Below, piece after piece: positions 34,214 to 42,501 of a DNA stretch of 64,000 nt. Both the position numbers and the translations under genes were made by a program. This DNA comes from Nocardia crassostreae (GTDB taxonomy: Bacteria; Actinomycetota; Actinomycetes; Mycobacteriales; Mycobacteriaceae). The stretch lies in contig NZ_BDCH01000019.1 of the NCBI RefSeq assembly GCF_001613405.1, positions 186,001 to 250,000 on the forward strand, written 5' to 3'. Positions within the stretch are counted from its first letter, which is position 1. The number at the start of each line of letters is the position of its first letter. The notes under the pieces are model-generated. The model worked only from the letters and a program-made list of their open reading frames with translations. It did not search any database and had not been told where the DNA came from.

Positions 34214-35392
34214 ATGACCGAAAAGCTGCTGAGCCGCTACGGCGACTACCAGTTCGAGATCTACCGCGGCGGCAACCGCGGACGCCTGCCCAAACAGCCC
34301 TTCGACTTCCCCAGCCTGGAACGCAAAGCGCGGGAAGCGCTTCCGTCGTGGGTGCTGTCCTATGTCGCGGGCGGCTGCGGCGACGAGAACACCCAGCGCG
34401 GCAATGTCGAGGCGTTCCAGAACTACGGCCTGGTCCCCCGCATGGGCAACACCAGCACCGAACGCGACATGTCCATCGAATTCCTCGGCCGCCGGCTGCC
34501 CTCCCCGCTCATGACCGCCCCGATTGGCGTGATCGGCATCTGCTCCCAGGACTTCCGCGGCGACCTCGCCGTCTGCCGGGCCTCCGCGCGCACCGGCGTG
34601 CCGACCATCCAGTCCACACTGTCCATCGATCCGATGGAGGACCTGGCGGTCGCCTGCGGCGACACCCCGAAGTACTTCTCGCTGTACGCGCCCAAGAACC
34701 GCGACCTGGCGCTGAGCTTCATCCGCCGCGCCGAGCAGGCGGGCTACGAGGCCATCATCGTCACCATGGACACCTGGGTGCTGGGCTGGCGTCCGCGCGA
34801 CCTGCAGATCGCCAACTTCCCGCAGCTGCGCGGCTACTGCCTGTCCAACTACTTCACCGACGAGAACTTCCTGAAGCTGCTCGACAAGAAACCCGAGGAC
34901 GATATCGAGGCCGCCACCGCCGAATGGGCCAACCAGTTCGCCACTCCGGTGGACTGGGCGGACCTGAAGTGGATGCGCGAGGCCACCGACCTGCCCATCC
35001 TGGTCAAGGGCGTCAGCCATCCCGAGGACGTCAAGCGCGCCATCGACATGGGCGTCAATGGCATCTACTGCTCCAATCACGGCGGCCGCCAAGCCAATGG
35101 CGGCGTGCCCAACCTCGAGGTCCTCGCCGACGTCGTCGAAGCCTCCGGCGACCTGCCGGTCATCTTCGACTCCGGCATCCGCAGCGGCACCGACATCGTC
35201 AAAGCCCTGGCCCTCGGCGCCACCGCCGTCGCCGTCGGCCGCCCCTACGCCTACGCCCTCGCCGTCGGCGGCGAGGACGGCGTCGTGCAGCTGCTCCGCT
35301 CCATGCTGGCCGAGGCCGACCTGCTCATGGCCGTCGACGGCTACCCGAGCATCGAGGCACTGCGCGCCGGAGGACTACGCCGGGTGCGCTGA
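34214..35392 (+). CDS. lactate 2-monooxygenase (FMN-dependent)
   Basis: 392-aa member of the FMN 2-hydroxyacid oxidase family, closely matching mycobacterial lactate 2-monooxygenase, which converts L-lactate and O2 to acetate and CO2. Conserved stretches are LSYVAGGCGDENTQRGNVEA, DTWVLGWRPRDLQIANFPQL, the catalytic-His motif GIYCSNHGGRQANGG and the FMN motif DSGIRSGTDIVKALALGA. ATG 34214 has AGGAG 10 nt upstream. Divergent from its probable regulator. A related 2-hydroxyacid such as mandelate could be an alternative substrate, given the benzoylformate decarboxylase nearby. Confidence 0.9.
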   Translation: MTEKLLSRYGDYQFEIYRGGNRGRLPKQPFDFPSLERKAREALPSWVLSYVAGGCGDENTQRGNVEAFQNYGLVPRMGNTSTERDMSIEFLGRRLPSPLMTAPIGVIGICSQDFRGDLAVCRASARTGVPTIQSTLSIDPMEDLAVACGDTPKYFSLYAPKNRDLALSFIRRAEQAGYEAIIVTMDTWVLGWRPRDLQIANFPQLRGYCLSNYFTDENFLKLLDKKPEDDIEAATAEWANQFATPVDWADLKWMREATDLPILVKGVSHPEDVKRAIDMGVNGIYCSNHGGRQANGGVPNLEVLADVVEASGDLPVIFDSGIRSGTDIVKALALGATAVAVGRPYAYALAVGGEDGVVQLLRSMLAEADLLMAVDGYPSIEALRAGGLRRVR

Positions 35393-35448
35393 CAGAAACC
35401 CATCGCCGCCGATCGGGCCCCAGCGGTTAAGGGTCAACCGGCGACCAC

Positions 35449-35492
35449 CACTGCCCGCGGCCGTCTCACTCACGAGGCGGCTGCGGGCAGTG
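35449..35492. terminator. hairpin overlapping the amidohydrolase stop
   Basis: CACTGCCCGC (35449-35458) pairs exactly with GCGGGCAGTG (35483-35492). Further GC pairing lies inside. It sits between convergent lactate monooxygenase and amidohydrolase genes. Its right arm lies inside the last codons of the amidohydrolase, so one hairpin serves both. Confidence 0.6.
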
Positions 35493-36474
35493 CGGGGGCG
35501 AGGCGGAACAGCCGGGCGGCGTTCTCGCCCTTGATCGCGACACCCTCCGCGGGGCGGAGGGTGTCGATCAGGTCGAGGTTGCCTTTCATCGATCCCGACA
35601 GGTGCGGGTAGTCGCTGCCGAACAGGAGGTGGTCCGTGCCGAAGACCTCCGCCGCGAGCCGGAGTTGTTCGGGCCCATAGGCGATGGCGTCGGCGTAGAC
35701 GCGGCGGGCATAGGTGCTCGGGAGCTCGGAGGTGACGAGCCGGGCCGCCTTGTAGTAGCGGCTGGCCGCGTCGAGTCTCCCCATGAGGTAGGGCAGGGTA
35801 CCGCCCGCATGACTGCCGATTATCGTCAGCTTCGAGTATCGATCAAGGAAACCGTCGTAGATCATCCTCGCCACCGCGAGCGTGGTGTCGAAGGGGAAGC
35901 CGACGCTGAACACCAGGTTGAATCTGTCGATGTCCATGTCCGCCACGCCGGGCGGGGTCGTGGGATGGACCAGCACCGGCAGCTCCCGCTCATCGATGAC
36001 CTGCCAGATCGGGGCGAAGAGCTTGTCGGTGAGCGAAACTCCTTCGATATTGGCCAGCACCATGACACCGGCCGCGCCGAGCGCACAGGCCCTCTCGAGT
36101 TCCTCGACCGCGCGCGCCGGATACTGCCACGGCAGTGTCGCGAGAAATCCGATGCGATCCGGTCGGGCTCGATGCTGTGCGGCCATGTCGTCGTTGATCA
36201 GGCGGGCCGCCTGGGTGCTGACCTCTTCGCCACCCCAATAGGCGCTCGGGCACGTCAAGGAGACCAGGGCCAGATCGACCCCCGCCGCGTCCATGTCGGC
36301 GATACGCGCGTCATAGTCGAACATCTGGGGTGTAAGGACCACGAATGCCGTCGAAGCCTTGTAGATCGCGCGATTGTCACCCGGAAAATCGCCGAGGCTG
36401 TAGGTCCCGCTCTTGGCAACCAGTAGGTCGAGCCATTTCTCGCTCATCATGTGGGTGTGGACATCGATGATCAT
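35470..36474 (-). CDS. amidohydrolase-2 / ACMSD-like metal-dependent hydrolase
   Basis: 334-aa TIM-barrel protein of the amidohydrolase-related (ACMSD) group, which hydrolyses or decarboxylates aromatic and related acids with a divalent metal. Metal ligands are visible: IIDVHTHM at the N-terminus, VLVHPTTPP, IIGSHAGGT and the final Asp in LLFGSDYPH. ATG 36474 has GGAGG. A copy of the shared promoter-like element lies 67 bp upstream. Substrate unknown; proximity to aromatic-ketoacid genes suggests an aromatic or 2-ketoacid product. Confidence 0.85.
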   Translation of the reverse strand: MIIDVHTHMMSEKWLDLLVAKSGTYSLGDFPGDNRAIYKASTAFVVLTPQMFDYDARIADMDAAGVDLALVSLTCPSAYWGGEEVSTQAARLINDDMAAQHRARPDRIGFLATLPWQYPARAVEELERACALGAAGVMVLANIEGVSLTDKLFAPIWQVIDERELPVLVHPTTPPGVADMDIDRFNLVFSVGFPFDTTLAVARMIYDGFLDRYSKLTIIGSHAGGTLPYLMGRLDAASRYYKAARLVTSELPSTYARRVYADAIAYGPEQLRLAAEVFGTDHLLFGSDYPHLSGSMKGNLDLIDTLRPAEGVAIKGENAARLFRLAPALPAAAS

Positions 36475-36540
36475 GCGGGCCCTCCTTCGGGTTCGGGGAT
36501 CGGATCTACCAGCAACTATCGGGGCCGAACGGATGGTCGA

Positions 36541-36582
36541 CAAATGCCTATCCCGGGGCGGGGCATACTGAACCGGCATAGC
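36541..36582 (-). promoter_or_regulatory. shared promoter-like element, copy F
   Basis: Read on the minus strand: GCTATGCC (36582-36575), GTATGCC six to seven bases later, then GGGATAGGCATTTG ending at 36541. It aligns with copies C, D, A and B in both sequence and spacing (about 34 nt from the first GCTATGCC-like block to the end of the CATTGG-like block). It is 67 bp upstream of the amidohydrolase. Confidence 0.5.
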
Positions 36583-36602
36583 CCGCGCACCCTCGTGAGC
36601 GC

Positions 36603-37376
36603 TCAGCCTCGAACCGCATCCATGATCAGTGAGGCGACATACGATTGCCCGATCGCGTTGGGGTGCAGTGGAACCGAGACATAGGGCGGGTTGACCCACT
36701 GGAGGCCGGGCGGCTGGCACATATCGTGGCCGGTCACACCGCCCGGGTCGGCGAACAACGCCGAATGATCCGCGGCGACGGACCGCAACATCGCGTTGAG
36801 CGCGACACCGCCGCCCGCCGGAAATCCCCAGCAGCCGGGGCCGGTCGGCGGTGTGGCGGGCATGTAGCCGCTCACCACCACCGTCGCCCGCGGCGAGCGC
36901 TGATGGATCCCGTCCAGCACGGCCCCGATCTTCGCCGCCGCCACCGCAAGGGTGCTCGGGAAGGGGTTGTCGAAGCCGATGTCGTTGAAGCCGATGGTGA
37001 TCGTCACCAGATCGGTGTCCGGAGTCAGCGCGTCGAACTGCGGCGGCATCCACATCAACGGCGCGGTCTGCGGATTCCACATGGCGTCCGTGGTGGCGAA
37101 ACTGCAAGTGACATAAACGAATTCGCCCACCCCGAGGCCCCGCGCCACATCCGAGGGATAGTTGTCCGACGACCGGCCGCACAGGGGTGAGGCGTCGAAC
37201 TCCAACAGGCCGAGCGACCCCACCGCGGCCGCCGAATCCCCCAGCGCCACATAACGATGGAATCCGCCGGACACCGGCTGAGCCGTCGCGGCCTTCGCGC
37301 CATACCCCGCCAGCACGGCGACCACCAGTGCGGCGACCGCGGCGAAGGAAGCCGTCCGAGATCGGGAAACCACCAT
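36603..37376 (-). CDS. secreted SGNH/GDSL hydrolase
   Basis: 257-aa exported esterase/lipase. A signal peptide of ~35 residues (TASFAAVAALVVAVLAGYGA) precedes block I YVALGDSAAAVG (nucleophile Ser), block III TITIGFNDIGF and block V LHPNAIGQSYVA (catalytic His). Several Cys residues suggest disulphides. ATG 37376 has AAGGTG upstream. It is divergent from a small secreted protein gene, sharing a 279-bp region that contains copy C of the promoter-like element. It probably cleaves lipid or polysaccharide esters outside the cell. Confidence 0.85.
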   Translation of the reverse strand: MVVSRSRTASFAAVAALVVAVLAGYGAKAATAQPVSGGFHRYVALGDSAAAVGSLGLLEFDASPLCGRSSDNYPSDVARGLGVGEFVYVTCSFATTDAMWNPQTAPLMWMPPQFDALTPDTDLVTITIGFNDIGFDNPFPSTLAVAAAKIGAVLDGIHQRSPRATVVVSGYMPATPPTGPGCWGFPAGGGVALNAMLRSVAADHSALFADPGGVTGHDMCQPPGLQWVNPPYVSVPLHPNAIGQSYVASLIMDAVRG

Positions 37377-37498
37377 GGCGAGCACCTTCTCTCTCAAATC
37401 GATTGCGATGTCGAATGGAGCGGCGAACCACGCGCGAGCGCTGACATCGTATTCCTCGTCCCCGTCGATGCCAACGAACACCCGGGGCCGATTCGACC

Positions 37499-37540
37499 GG
37501 TATGCGATATCGGCATAGGAGTCACGCGAATCAGCATTGG
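37499..37540 (+). promoter_or_regulatory. shared promoter-like element, copy C
   Basis: GGTATGCG, then GGCATAGG, then GCGAATCAGCATTGG, in the same order and spacing as the other copies; the GGCAT-to-CATTGG distance of 29 nt is identical to copies A and B. It lies 115 bp upstream of the 130-aa secreted protein. The rest of 37377-37655 shows no other gene. Confidence 0.5.
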
Positions 37541-37655
37541 CCGTGCACAACCGCGGAATGCGCTAATCGAAGGCGCACAGAGGAGCGGTAGCCTGCACAA
37601 TAGTTCCTGGCTCGACGCTCCGCGAATCCTCGACCACCGAGAGAAGAGGACGATC

Positions 37656-38048
37656 ATGCGCACAGGCTTGCTCCGCCGATCCGGATCCGTGCTTGCCACG
37701 TTCTGCCTGTTGGGTCTCGGCGCGCCTTCGGCCCACTCCCAGGAACTGCAGACGCTGCGCATGCGGATCACGAATATCGGGACGTGTGACACCACGGTGT
37801 TGGAAGCCGAGCACGGGCAGCCGACGACGCTCAATATCGCCACCGACAATATCTATTATCCCGTGATGTTCTACGCGCCGACGCTGAACATCCAGCAGTC
37901 GGTGAACACCACCGGGGTTTGGACCGTCACCGATATCTACCTCGGTGACGACCTCCCGGCGGGGGATATTCCATTCACGATCACCGGGACATGGCTCACC
38001 GGCAGCGGCACCGACACGTTGTGCAATGGCGTCATTCAATCGCACTGA
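37656..38048 (+). CDS. small secreted protein of unknown function
   Basis: 130-aa protein. ATG 37656 is preceded by GAGAAGAGGA. Signal peptide of ~29 residues (SGSVLATFCLLGLGAPSAHS), then a ~100-residue extracellular domain rich in Thr and Ile with two Cys (GTCDTTVLE and DTLCNGVIQ), suggesting one disulphide and a beta-sandwich. I do not recognise the family. Followed by another small secreted protein gene, with a promoter-like element before each. Confidence 0.75.
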   Translation: MRTGLLRRSGSVLATFCLLGLGAPSAHSQELQTLRMRITNIGTCDTTVLEAEHGQPTTLNIATDNIYYPVMFYAPTLNIQQSVNTTGVWTVTDIYLGDDLPAGDIPFTITGTWLTGSGTDTLCNGVIQSH

Positions 38049-38077
38049 GCGGACGGTCGATCCGAGCCACTGCGGGC

Positions 38078-38106
38078 GGGATATGCGGGTACGGCATAGC
38101 GATTGG
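38078..38106 (+). promoter_or_regulatory. shared promoter-like element, weak copy E
   Basis: GGGATATGCGGG, then GGCATAGCGATTGG, 93 bp upstream of the 117-aa secreted protein. It matches the other copies in the GATTGG end and the 29-nt spacing, but less well in the middle. Confidence 0.35.
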
Positions 38107-38198
38107 CGTGTATAGGTATTTGTCGGCGTTTCCAGGCGGGCCGATTCTTGCATGTAGATCCCCATTTGGATCATTGGCCCTTCGAGAAAGGATCCGTC

Positions 38199-38552
38199 AT
38201 GTCGCTGATCAAGAAGACCTCCGCGGCTACGGCCGTTGTCGCCGCCGTCATCGTTCCCGTCGCGCTGTGCGGCGCCGCCTCGGCCGCGACGCCGCCCGGC
38301 AATTCCGTGGAAATCGCCTGGGGCACGAGTAATTCCGGTGGCACCCCGGGTGCGTTGAGCGTCGCCGGTGATATCGACGGCTGCACCGGTGCCATCGGCG
38401 TCACCTCGGCCGGGGTCACCGGGACCGAGTCCGGCGGTCCGGCCTGCCTGCGCCCCAACGGTTCGGCCGCGGCCGCGGTCGATTGGCCGAACGGACAGCG
38501 GTCGGCGGTCGGCGGCGACTGGTCGTTCACGCTGCCGGGCGCCGACTCCTAG
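38199..38552 (+). CDS. small secreted protein of unknown function
   Basis: 117-aa protein. ATG 38199 follows GAGAAAGGAT. Signal peptide ~29 residues (TAVVAAVIVPVALCGAASA), then a Gly/Ser/Ala-rich exported domain with two Cys (IDGCTGAIG and GPACLRPNG). It ends rather abruptly in GDWSFTLPGADS, so a 3' truncation cannot be excluded. No family recognised. The metallo-hydrolase lipoprotein gene follows after 31 nt and may be co-transcribed. Confidence 0.7.
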   Translation: MSLIKKTSAATAVVAAVIVPVALCGAASAATPPGNSVEIAWGTSNSGGTPGALSVAGDIDGCTGAIGVTSAGVTGTESGGPACLRPNGSAAAAVDWPNGQRSAVGGDWSFTLPGADS

Positions 38553-38583
38553 ACCACCCTCCACTCGGCAGAGGAGTCGCCTC

Positions 38584-39705
38584 ATGTGCCTGGACAACAC
38601 TTTCGGTCGGCGATCGATGCTAGCGTCCGGGCTGGCCGCCGCGGCGTTTCTCGGACTGACCGCCTGCGATTCGACCAAGGGCAAGGACGCGGCAAGCGGT
38701 TCGGCCGCGTCCTCCTCGGTCCCGAAGACCGGCGTGCACCTGAACACGCTCGGCACCGAAGCAGGACCGCCACCCAGCGCCAAGAGTGTCGGTATCTCCT
38801 CGGCCCTGGTCGTGGACGGCAAGGTGTACGTCATCGACTGCAGCCGGTCCTCGGTGACGCAATTCGCCAAGGCGGGACTGGCATTCGGAGATCTGGCGGG
38901 CATCTTCCTGACCCACTTGCACGCCGATCACATCGCGGATTACTACAACTACTTCCTGCTGGGCGGGTGGCTGCTCCAACCCGACGCACCCGGATTCCGC
39001 CCGGTGCCGGCGTACGGCCCGGGTTCGGCGGGCGGGCTGCCGCACAGGGAGGGCGGCGGCAGCGCGCCCGTGGTGGCACCATCCGATCCCACACCCGGAA
39101 CCGTCACTCTCACAAACAAACTCACCGAGGCCTACGCCTACAGCATGAACATCTTCGCCCGCGATGCCTGGCTGGCGGACCCGAATAGTCTCATGGCCGT
39201 GCACGATATCGAGCTGCCGCCGGTGGGGGCGGATTGGAACAACACCTCGCCGACTATGAGCCCGTTTCCGGTCATGGCGGACGACCGGGTCAAGGTGAGC
39301 GCCACGCTGGTGCGCCATGACGACGTCTTCCCGGCGTTCGCGTTCCGCTTCGACCTCGACGGCGGCAAGTCGGTGACCTTCTCGGGCGATACCGTCAAGA
39401 GCGACAACCTCATCACGCTCGCACATGGCACCGACCTGCTGGTGCACGAGGCGATCTTCGATATCCCGGCGCATCCGGAGGCATCCGCGACGCCCGGCAC
39501 GATGCCCGCGGACTACATGCAGCGATCCCACACCTCGGCACGCGAGGTCGGCGAGGTCGCGCAGGCCGCGGACGCGCAGCGGTTGGTGATCAGCCACTAC
39601 GTTCCGGGGACCCCCGAATCGGAATGGGTGTCACGGATCCGTTCCGGTGGTTACACCCGGGACACCACCGTCGCCGCCGATCTGCAGACCTTCGAGGTGA
39701 AATAG
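38584..39705 (+). CDS. metallo-beta-lactamase-fold lipoprotein (possible Tat export)
   Basis: 373-aa exported hydrolase. The N-terminus has FGRRSMLASGLAAAAFLGLT followed by the lipobox Cys (LTAC), so a twin-arginine lipoprotein signal is likely. The canonical zinc motif THLHADH, then SATLVRHDDVFPAF, FSGDTVKSDN and ISHYVPG give the remaining metal ligands; the layout resembles ribonuclease-Z-like or arylsulfatase-like members. It would act on the outer face of the membrane. Substrate unknown. It lies directly upstream of benzoylformate decarboxylase, spacing 31 nt. Confidence 0.82.
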   Translation: MCLDNTFGRRSMLASGLAAAAFLGLTACDSTKGKDAASGSAASSSVPKTGVHLNTLGTEAGPPPSAKSVGISSALVVDGKVYVIDCSRSSVTQFAKAGLAFGDLAGIFLTHLHADHIADYYNYFLLGGWLLQPDAPGFRPVPAYGPGSAGGLPHREGGGSAPVVAPSDPTPGTVTLTNKLTEAYAYSMNIFARDAWLADPNSLMAVHDIELPPVGADWNNTSPTMSPFPVMADDRVKVSATLVRHDDVFPAFAFRFDLDGGKSVTFSGDTVKSDNLITLAHGTDLLVHEAIFDIPAHPEASATPGTMPADYMQRSHTSAREVGEVAQAADAQRLVISHYVPGTPESEWVSRIRSGGYTRDTTVAADLQTFEVK

Positions 39706-39736
39706 GCCCACCGAACTCGGGAGAGAGTGAGCGCGG

Positions 39737-41338
39737 ATGACACCGCTGAATCGGACCGTGCGCCGGGCCACCCACGAGGTACTGCGGGCGCACGGCATGA
39801 CGACGTTCTTCGGTAATCCCGGTTCCAACGAGCTGCCGTTTCTCCAGAACTTCCCGGAGGACTTCCGATACATCCTCGCGATCCACGAGGGCGCGGGACT
39901 CGCCATGGCCGACGGATACGCGCAGGCGAGCGGCAAACCGGTACTGGTCAGCCTGCATTCGGCGTCCGGGGTGGGGCAGGCCATGGGGAATCTGGTCAAT
40001 TCCGCCGCGGCGGGCACCCCGCTGGTCATCATGAGCGGGCAGCAGGCGCGCCCGCTGCTCACCATGGAGGGCATGCTCACCAACCGGGATGCCACCACTT
40101 TGCCCCGGCCACTGGTCAAATGGAGTTTCGAGGCGCCGTCTCCCCAGTCGGTGCCCGCGGTCATGGCGCGTGCCATCGCCTGTGCCACCACCGCACCCAC
40201 GGGCCCGGTCTATGTCTCTGTGCCGCTGTCGGATTGGAGCGAACCCGCAGACGCCGTCAACCAGCACTTCCTCGTGGATCGCCAAATCGCCGGGCACCCA
40301 CAGGCTTCCGATATCGCCCTGGCCGAACTGGCGCGCCGTCTGGACGCCGCCCATCATCCCGTGCTGGTACTCGGCCCCGACGTCGATGCCCGCCGCGGCT
40401 GGGACGACGCGGTCGCGCTGGCCGAAAAGGCCGGGCTGCCGGTGATATTCGGCAGCGACGAATATCACCGGATCTCGTTCCCGACCGACCATCCCTGCTA
40501 TCGCGGCACTCTCGGCAAGACCGTCGAGCAGGTCCGCGAACAACTCGCCCCCTTCGATCTCATCGCCTGGATCGGCGGCCCCGCCCTGCCCTACCACGCC
40601 TGGACGCCGGGCGGCTACCTGCCTCCGCGCACCACATTGACCCTGGTGACGGCCGACCCCGACCAGGCCGCCCGTGCCCCGATGGGTGATGCCATCATCG
40701 GCGACCCCGCCGACGCGCTCGCCCGCCTCGCCGGATTGGTGACCACCGATCGGCCACTGCCCCAACGGGTTTCCCACGACGGCACCGACAGCGCGGGCTT
40801 CGACGAAGACCGGATCGCGCGGATCCTCGCCCGGGAGCGGCCCGCCGAGGCGGCCTGGGCGTCCGAGGCCCCCTCGATGGGAGCCTGGTGGGACACCATC
40901 CCGATCGACCGGCCCAACAGCTACTTCTACGCCGCGGCCAGCGGACTCGGATACGGTCTCCCGGCCGCCATCGGCGTCGCCCTCGCCCAACCGGACCGTC
41001 CGGTCATCGCCCTGATCGGGGACGGGGCGGCCAACTACAGCATCACCGGACTGTGGACGGCCGCCCAACACCACCTCGACATCACCTTCGTCATCATCCG
41101 CAACGGCACCTACCAGGTGCTGGTGGATTTCGGCTCGTTCCTGAAGACGCCCGACCTGCCCGGGCTCACCCTGCCCGATATCGATTTCGTATCGGTCGCC
41201 GCGGGTTACGGTGTGCCCGGTGAAAGCGTCTCCGACGCGGACGCCTTCACCGCTGCCCTGCGACGCTGCTTCACCACCCCGGGTCCCCACTTGATCCAGG
41301 CCGAGATCGATGCCGCACCCAGCGGCATGTTCGCCTGA
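39737..41338 (+). CDS. mdlC: benzoylformate decarboxylase (ThDP enzyme)
   Basis: 533-aa ThDP-dependent decarboxylase, very similar in layout to Pseudomonas MdlC. Visible residues: FGNPGSNELPF (active-site Ser), the catalytic Glu in AIHEGAG, LHSASG (active-site His), PALPYHAWTPG (second active-site His) and the ThDP-binding GDGAANYSITGLW to RNGTY. It converts benzoylformate to benzaldehyde and CO2; related aromatic 2-ketoacids are possible. A LysR gene follows, then a D-2-hydroxyacid dehydrogenase, so a mandelate or aromatic 2-hydroxyacid route is plausible. No mandelate racemase or benzaldehyde dehydrogenase is in the window. Confidence 0.85.
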   Translation: MTPLNRTVRRATHEVLRAHGMTTFFGNPGSNELPFLQNFPEDFRYILAIHEGAGLAMADGYAQASGKPVLVSLHSASGVGQAMGNLVNSAAAGTPLVIMSGQQARPLLTMEGMLTNRDATTLPRPLVKWSFEAPSPQSVPAVMARAIACATTAPTGPVYVSVPLSDWSEPADAVNQHFLVDRQIAGHPQASDIALAELARRLDAAHHPVLVLGPDVDARRGWDDAVALAEKAGLPVIFGSDEYHRISFPTDHPCYRGTLGKTVEQVREQLAPFDLIAWIGGPALPYHAWTPGGYLPPRTTLTLVTADPDQAARAPMGDAIIGDPADALARLAGLVTTDRPLPQRVSHDGTDSAGFDEDRIARILARERPAEAAWASEAPSMGAWWDTIPIDRPNSYFYAAASGLGYGLPAAIGVALAQPDRPVIALIGDGAANYSITGLWTAAQHHLDITFVIIRNGTYQVLVDFGSFLKTPDLPGLTLPDIDFVSVAAGYGVPGESVSDADAFTAALRRCFTTPGPHLIQAEIDAAPSGMFA

Positions 41339-41436
41339 GTGCATCGGATCCAGCAATCATCTCAAAAGGCTTCGAACCCGCTGAATATCTCCACAGCAAC
41401 CTCATGGCATCCATACTTGGCGGTTAGACTCAGCCC

Positions 41437-42369
41437 GTGGACGTCCCATGTCTCCTCGACGGGCGGCTCAAACTCCGCCATCTGCTGCTCGTCGACGCCC
41501 TGAACCGCCAGGGCAGCGTGGTCGGCGCGGCGGCCGAACTCCACATCACCCAGCCCGTCGCCACCCGCTGCCTGCACGAGCTGGAACAGATCCTCGGCGC
41601 CGAACTCTACGAACGCGGCCCGCGCGGAGTCACCCCGACCATCTTCGGCGACGCCTTCACCGCGCACGCCCGCGCGGTCATCACCCAGCTCGCCCAGGCC
41701 GGACGCCACGTCGCCGAACTGGCCGACGCCGAACGCGGCAGCGTCATCGTCGGAACCCACATCGGCGGCACGATGGGCTGGCTCGCCGACACCATCGCCC
41801 TGCTCAAGACCAACCATCCGAGGGTGACGATCACCGTCCGCGAAGGGCCGCCCGCGCAGCTGCAGGTCGAACTCGAGGCGGGCCACATCGATGTCATGGT
41901 GGCGCGCGTGCTGCCGCCCACCGAGCAGACCACCACCCGCGACATAATGCGCGGCACCCCTTGCCAACTCGTGGCGCGCGCCGACCATCCGATGGCCGAC
42001 GCCCGGGACCTCGGGCTCCGCGATCTGATCGACTACCCCTGGGTATTGCCCGGCCGCGGCGTGGCCGTCCGCCGCGAGCTCGAGGACCTGTTCGCCCGCG
42101 ACGGCATTCCCTGGCCGCAGAATCTGGTGGAGACCAGCTCGTTCCTCGTCATCTACCAGTTGCTACACCAGACCGACATGATCGCCCTGCTCCCCAGAAC
42201 CGTCATCCCAGCCACCGACACCTATCTCGCACCGCTCCCGGTGACCCTCGATCTGCCCGAATACCGCCTCGGCATCACCCTGCCCGCCGACCGGCCGGTC
42301 AACCCGGCCACCCAGGCCTTCATCGACCTCGTCGACAAGGTCACCGCGCAATTCGTCTCCGACGCCTAG
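41437..42369 (+). CDS. LysR-family transcriptional regulator
   Basis: 310-aa LysR-type regulator. The N-terminal helix-turn-helix (about residues 12-70) contains GSVVGAAAELHITQPVATRC, then an effector-binding domain begins at about residue 95 (GSVIVGTHIGGTMGWLADTI). GTG 41437 has no clear ribosome site. It lies in the same direction as mdlC (98 nt downstream) rather than divergent, so its target may be either mdlC or the following dehydrogenase gene. Confidence 0.88.
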   Translation: MDVPCLLDGRLKLRHLLLVDALNRQGSVVGAAAELHITQPVATRCLHELEQILGAELYERGPRGVTPTIFGDAFTAHARAVITQLAQAGRHVAELADAERGSVIVGTHIGGTMGWLADTIALLKTNHPRVTITVREGPPAQLQVELEAGHIDVMVARVLPPTEQTTTRDIMRGTPCQLVARADHPMADARDLGLRDLIDYPWVLPGRGVAVRRELEDLFARDGIPWPQNLVETSSFLVIYQLLHQTDMIALLPRTVIPATDTYLAPLPVTLDLPEYRLGITLPADRPVNPATQAFIDLVDKVTAQFVSDA

Positions 42370-42390
42370 TGAATCCGGTCCCCCACCGGA

Positions 42391-42460
42391 GCAATGCCTT
42401 CCGGGCATGGCCACCGCGCGAATACGCATTGGCGCGATGAAGGTTGCCAGCAGGATGCTC
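42391..42460 (+). repeat. 70-bp dispersed repeat, copy A, containing the shared promoter-like element
   Basis: Matches 52669-52738 with 12 mismatches over 70 positions by my count and no gaps. Core blocks are CCTTCCGGGCATGGCC and AATACGCATTGGCG; the 3' part has GGTTGC.AGC.GGATGCTC. The first half corresponds to the element seen in copies C-F. It ends 41 bp before the ATG of the FAD/Fe-S dehydrogenase gene. Confidence 0.7.
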
Positions 42461-42501
42461 GAAGACGGAAGTTCCGCCCGTCGCGATAGGGAAAGGTGCT
42501 G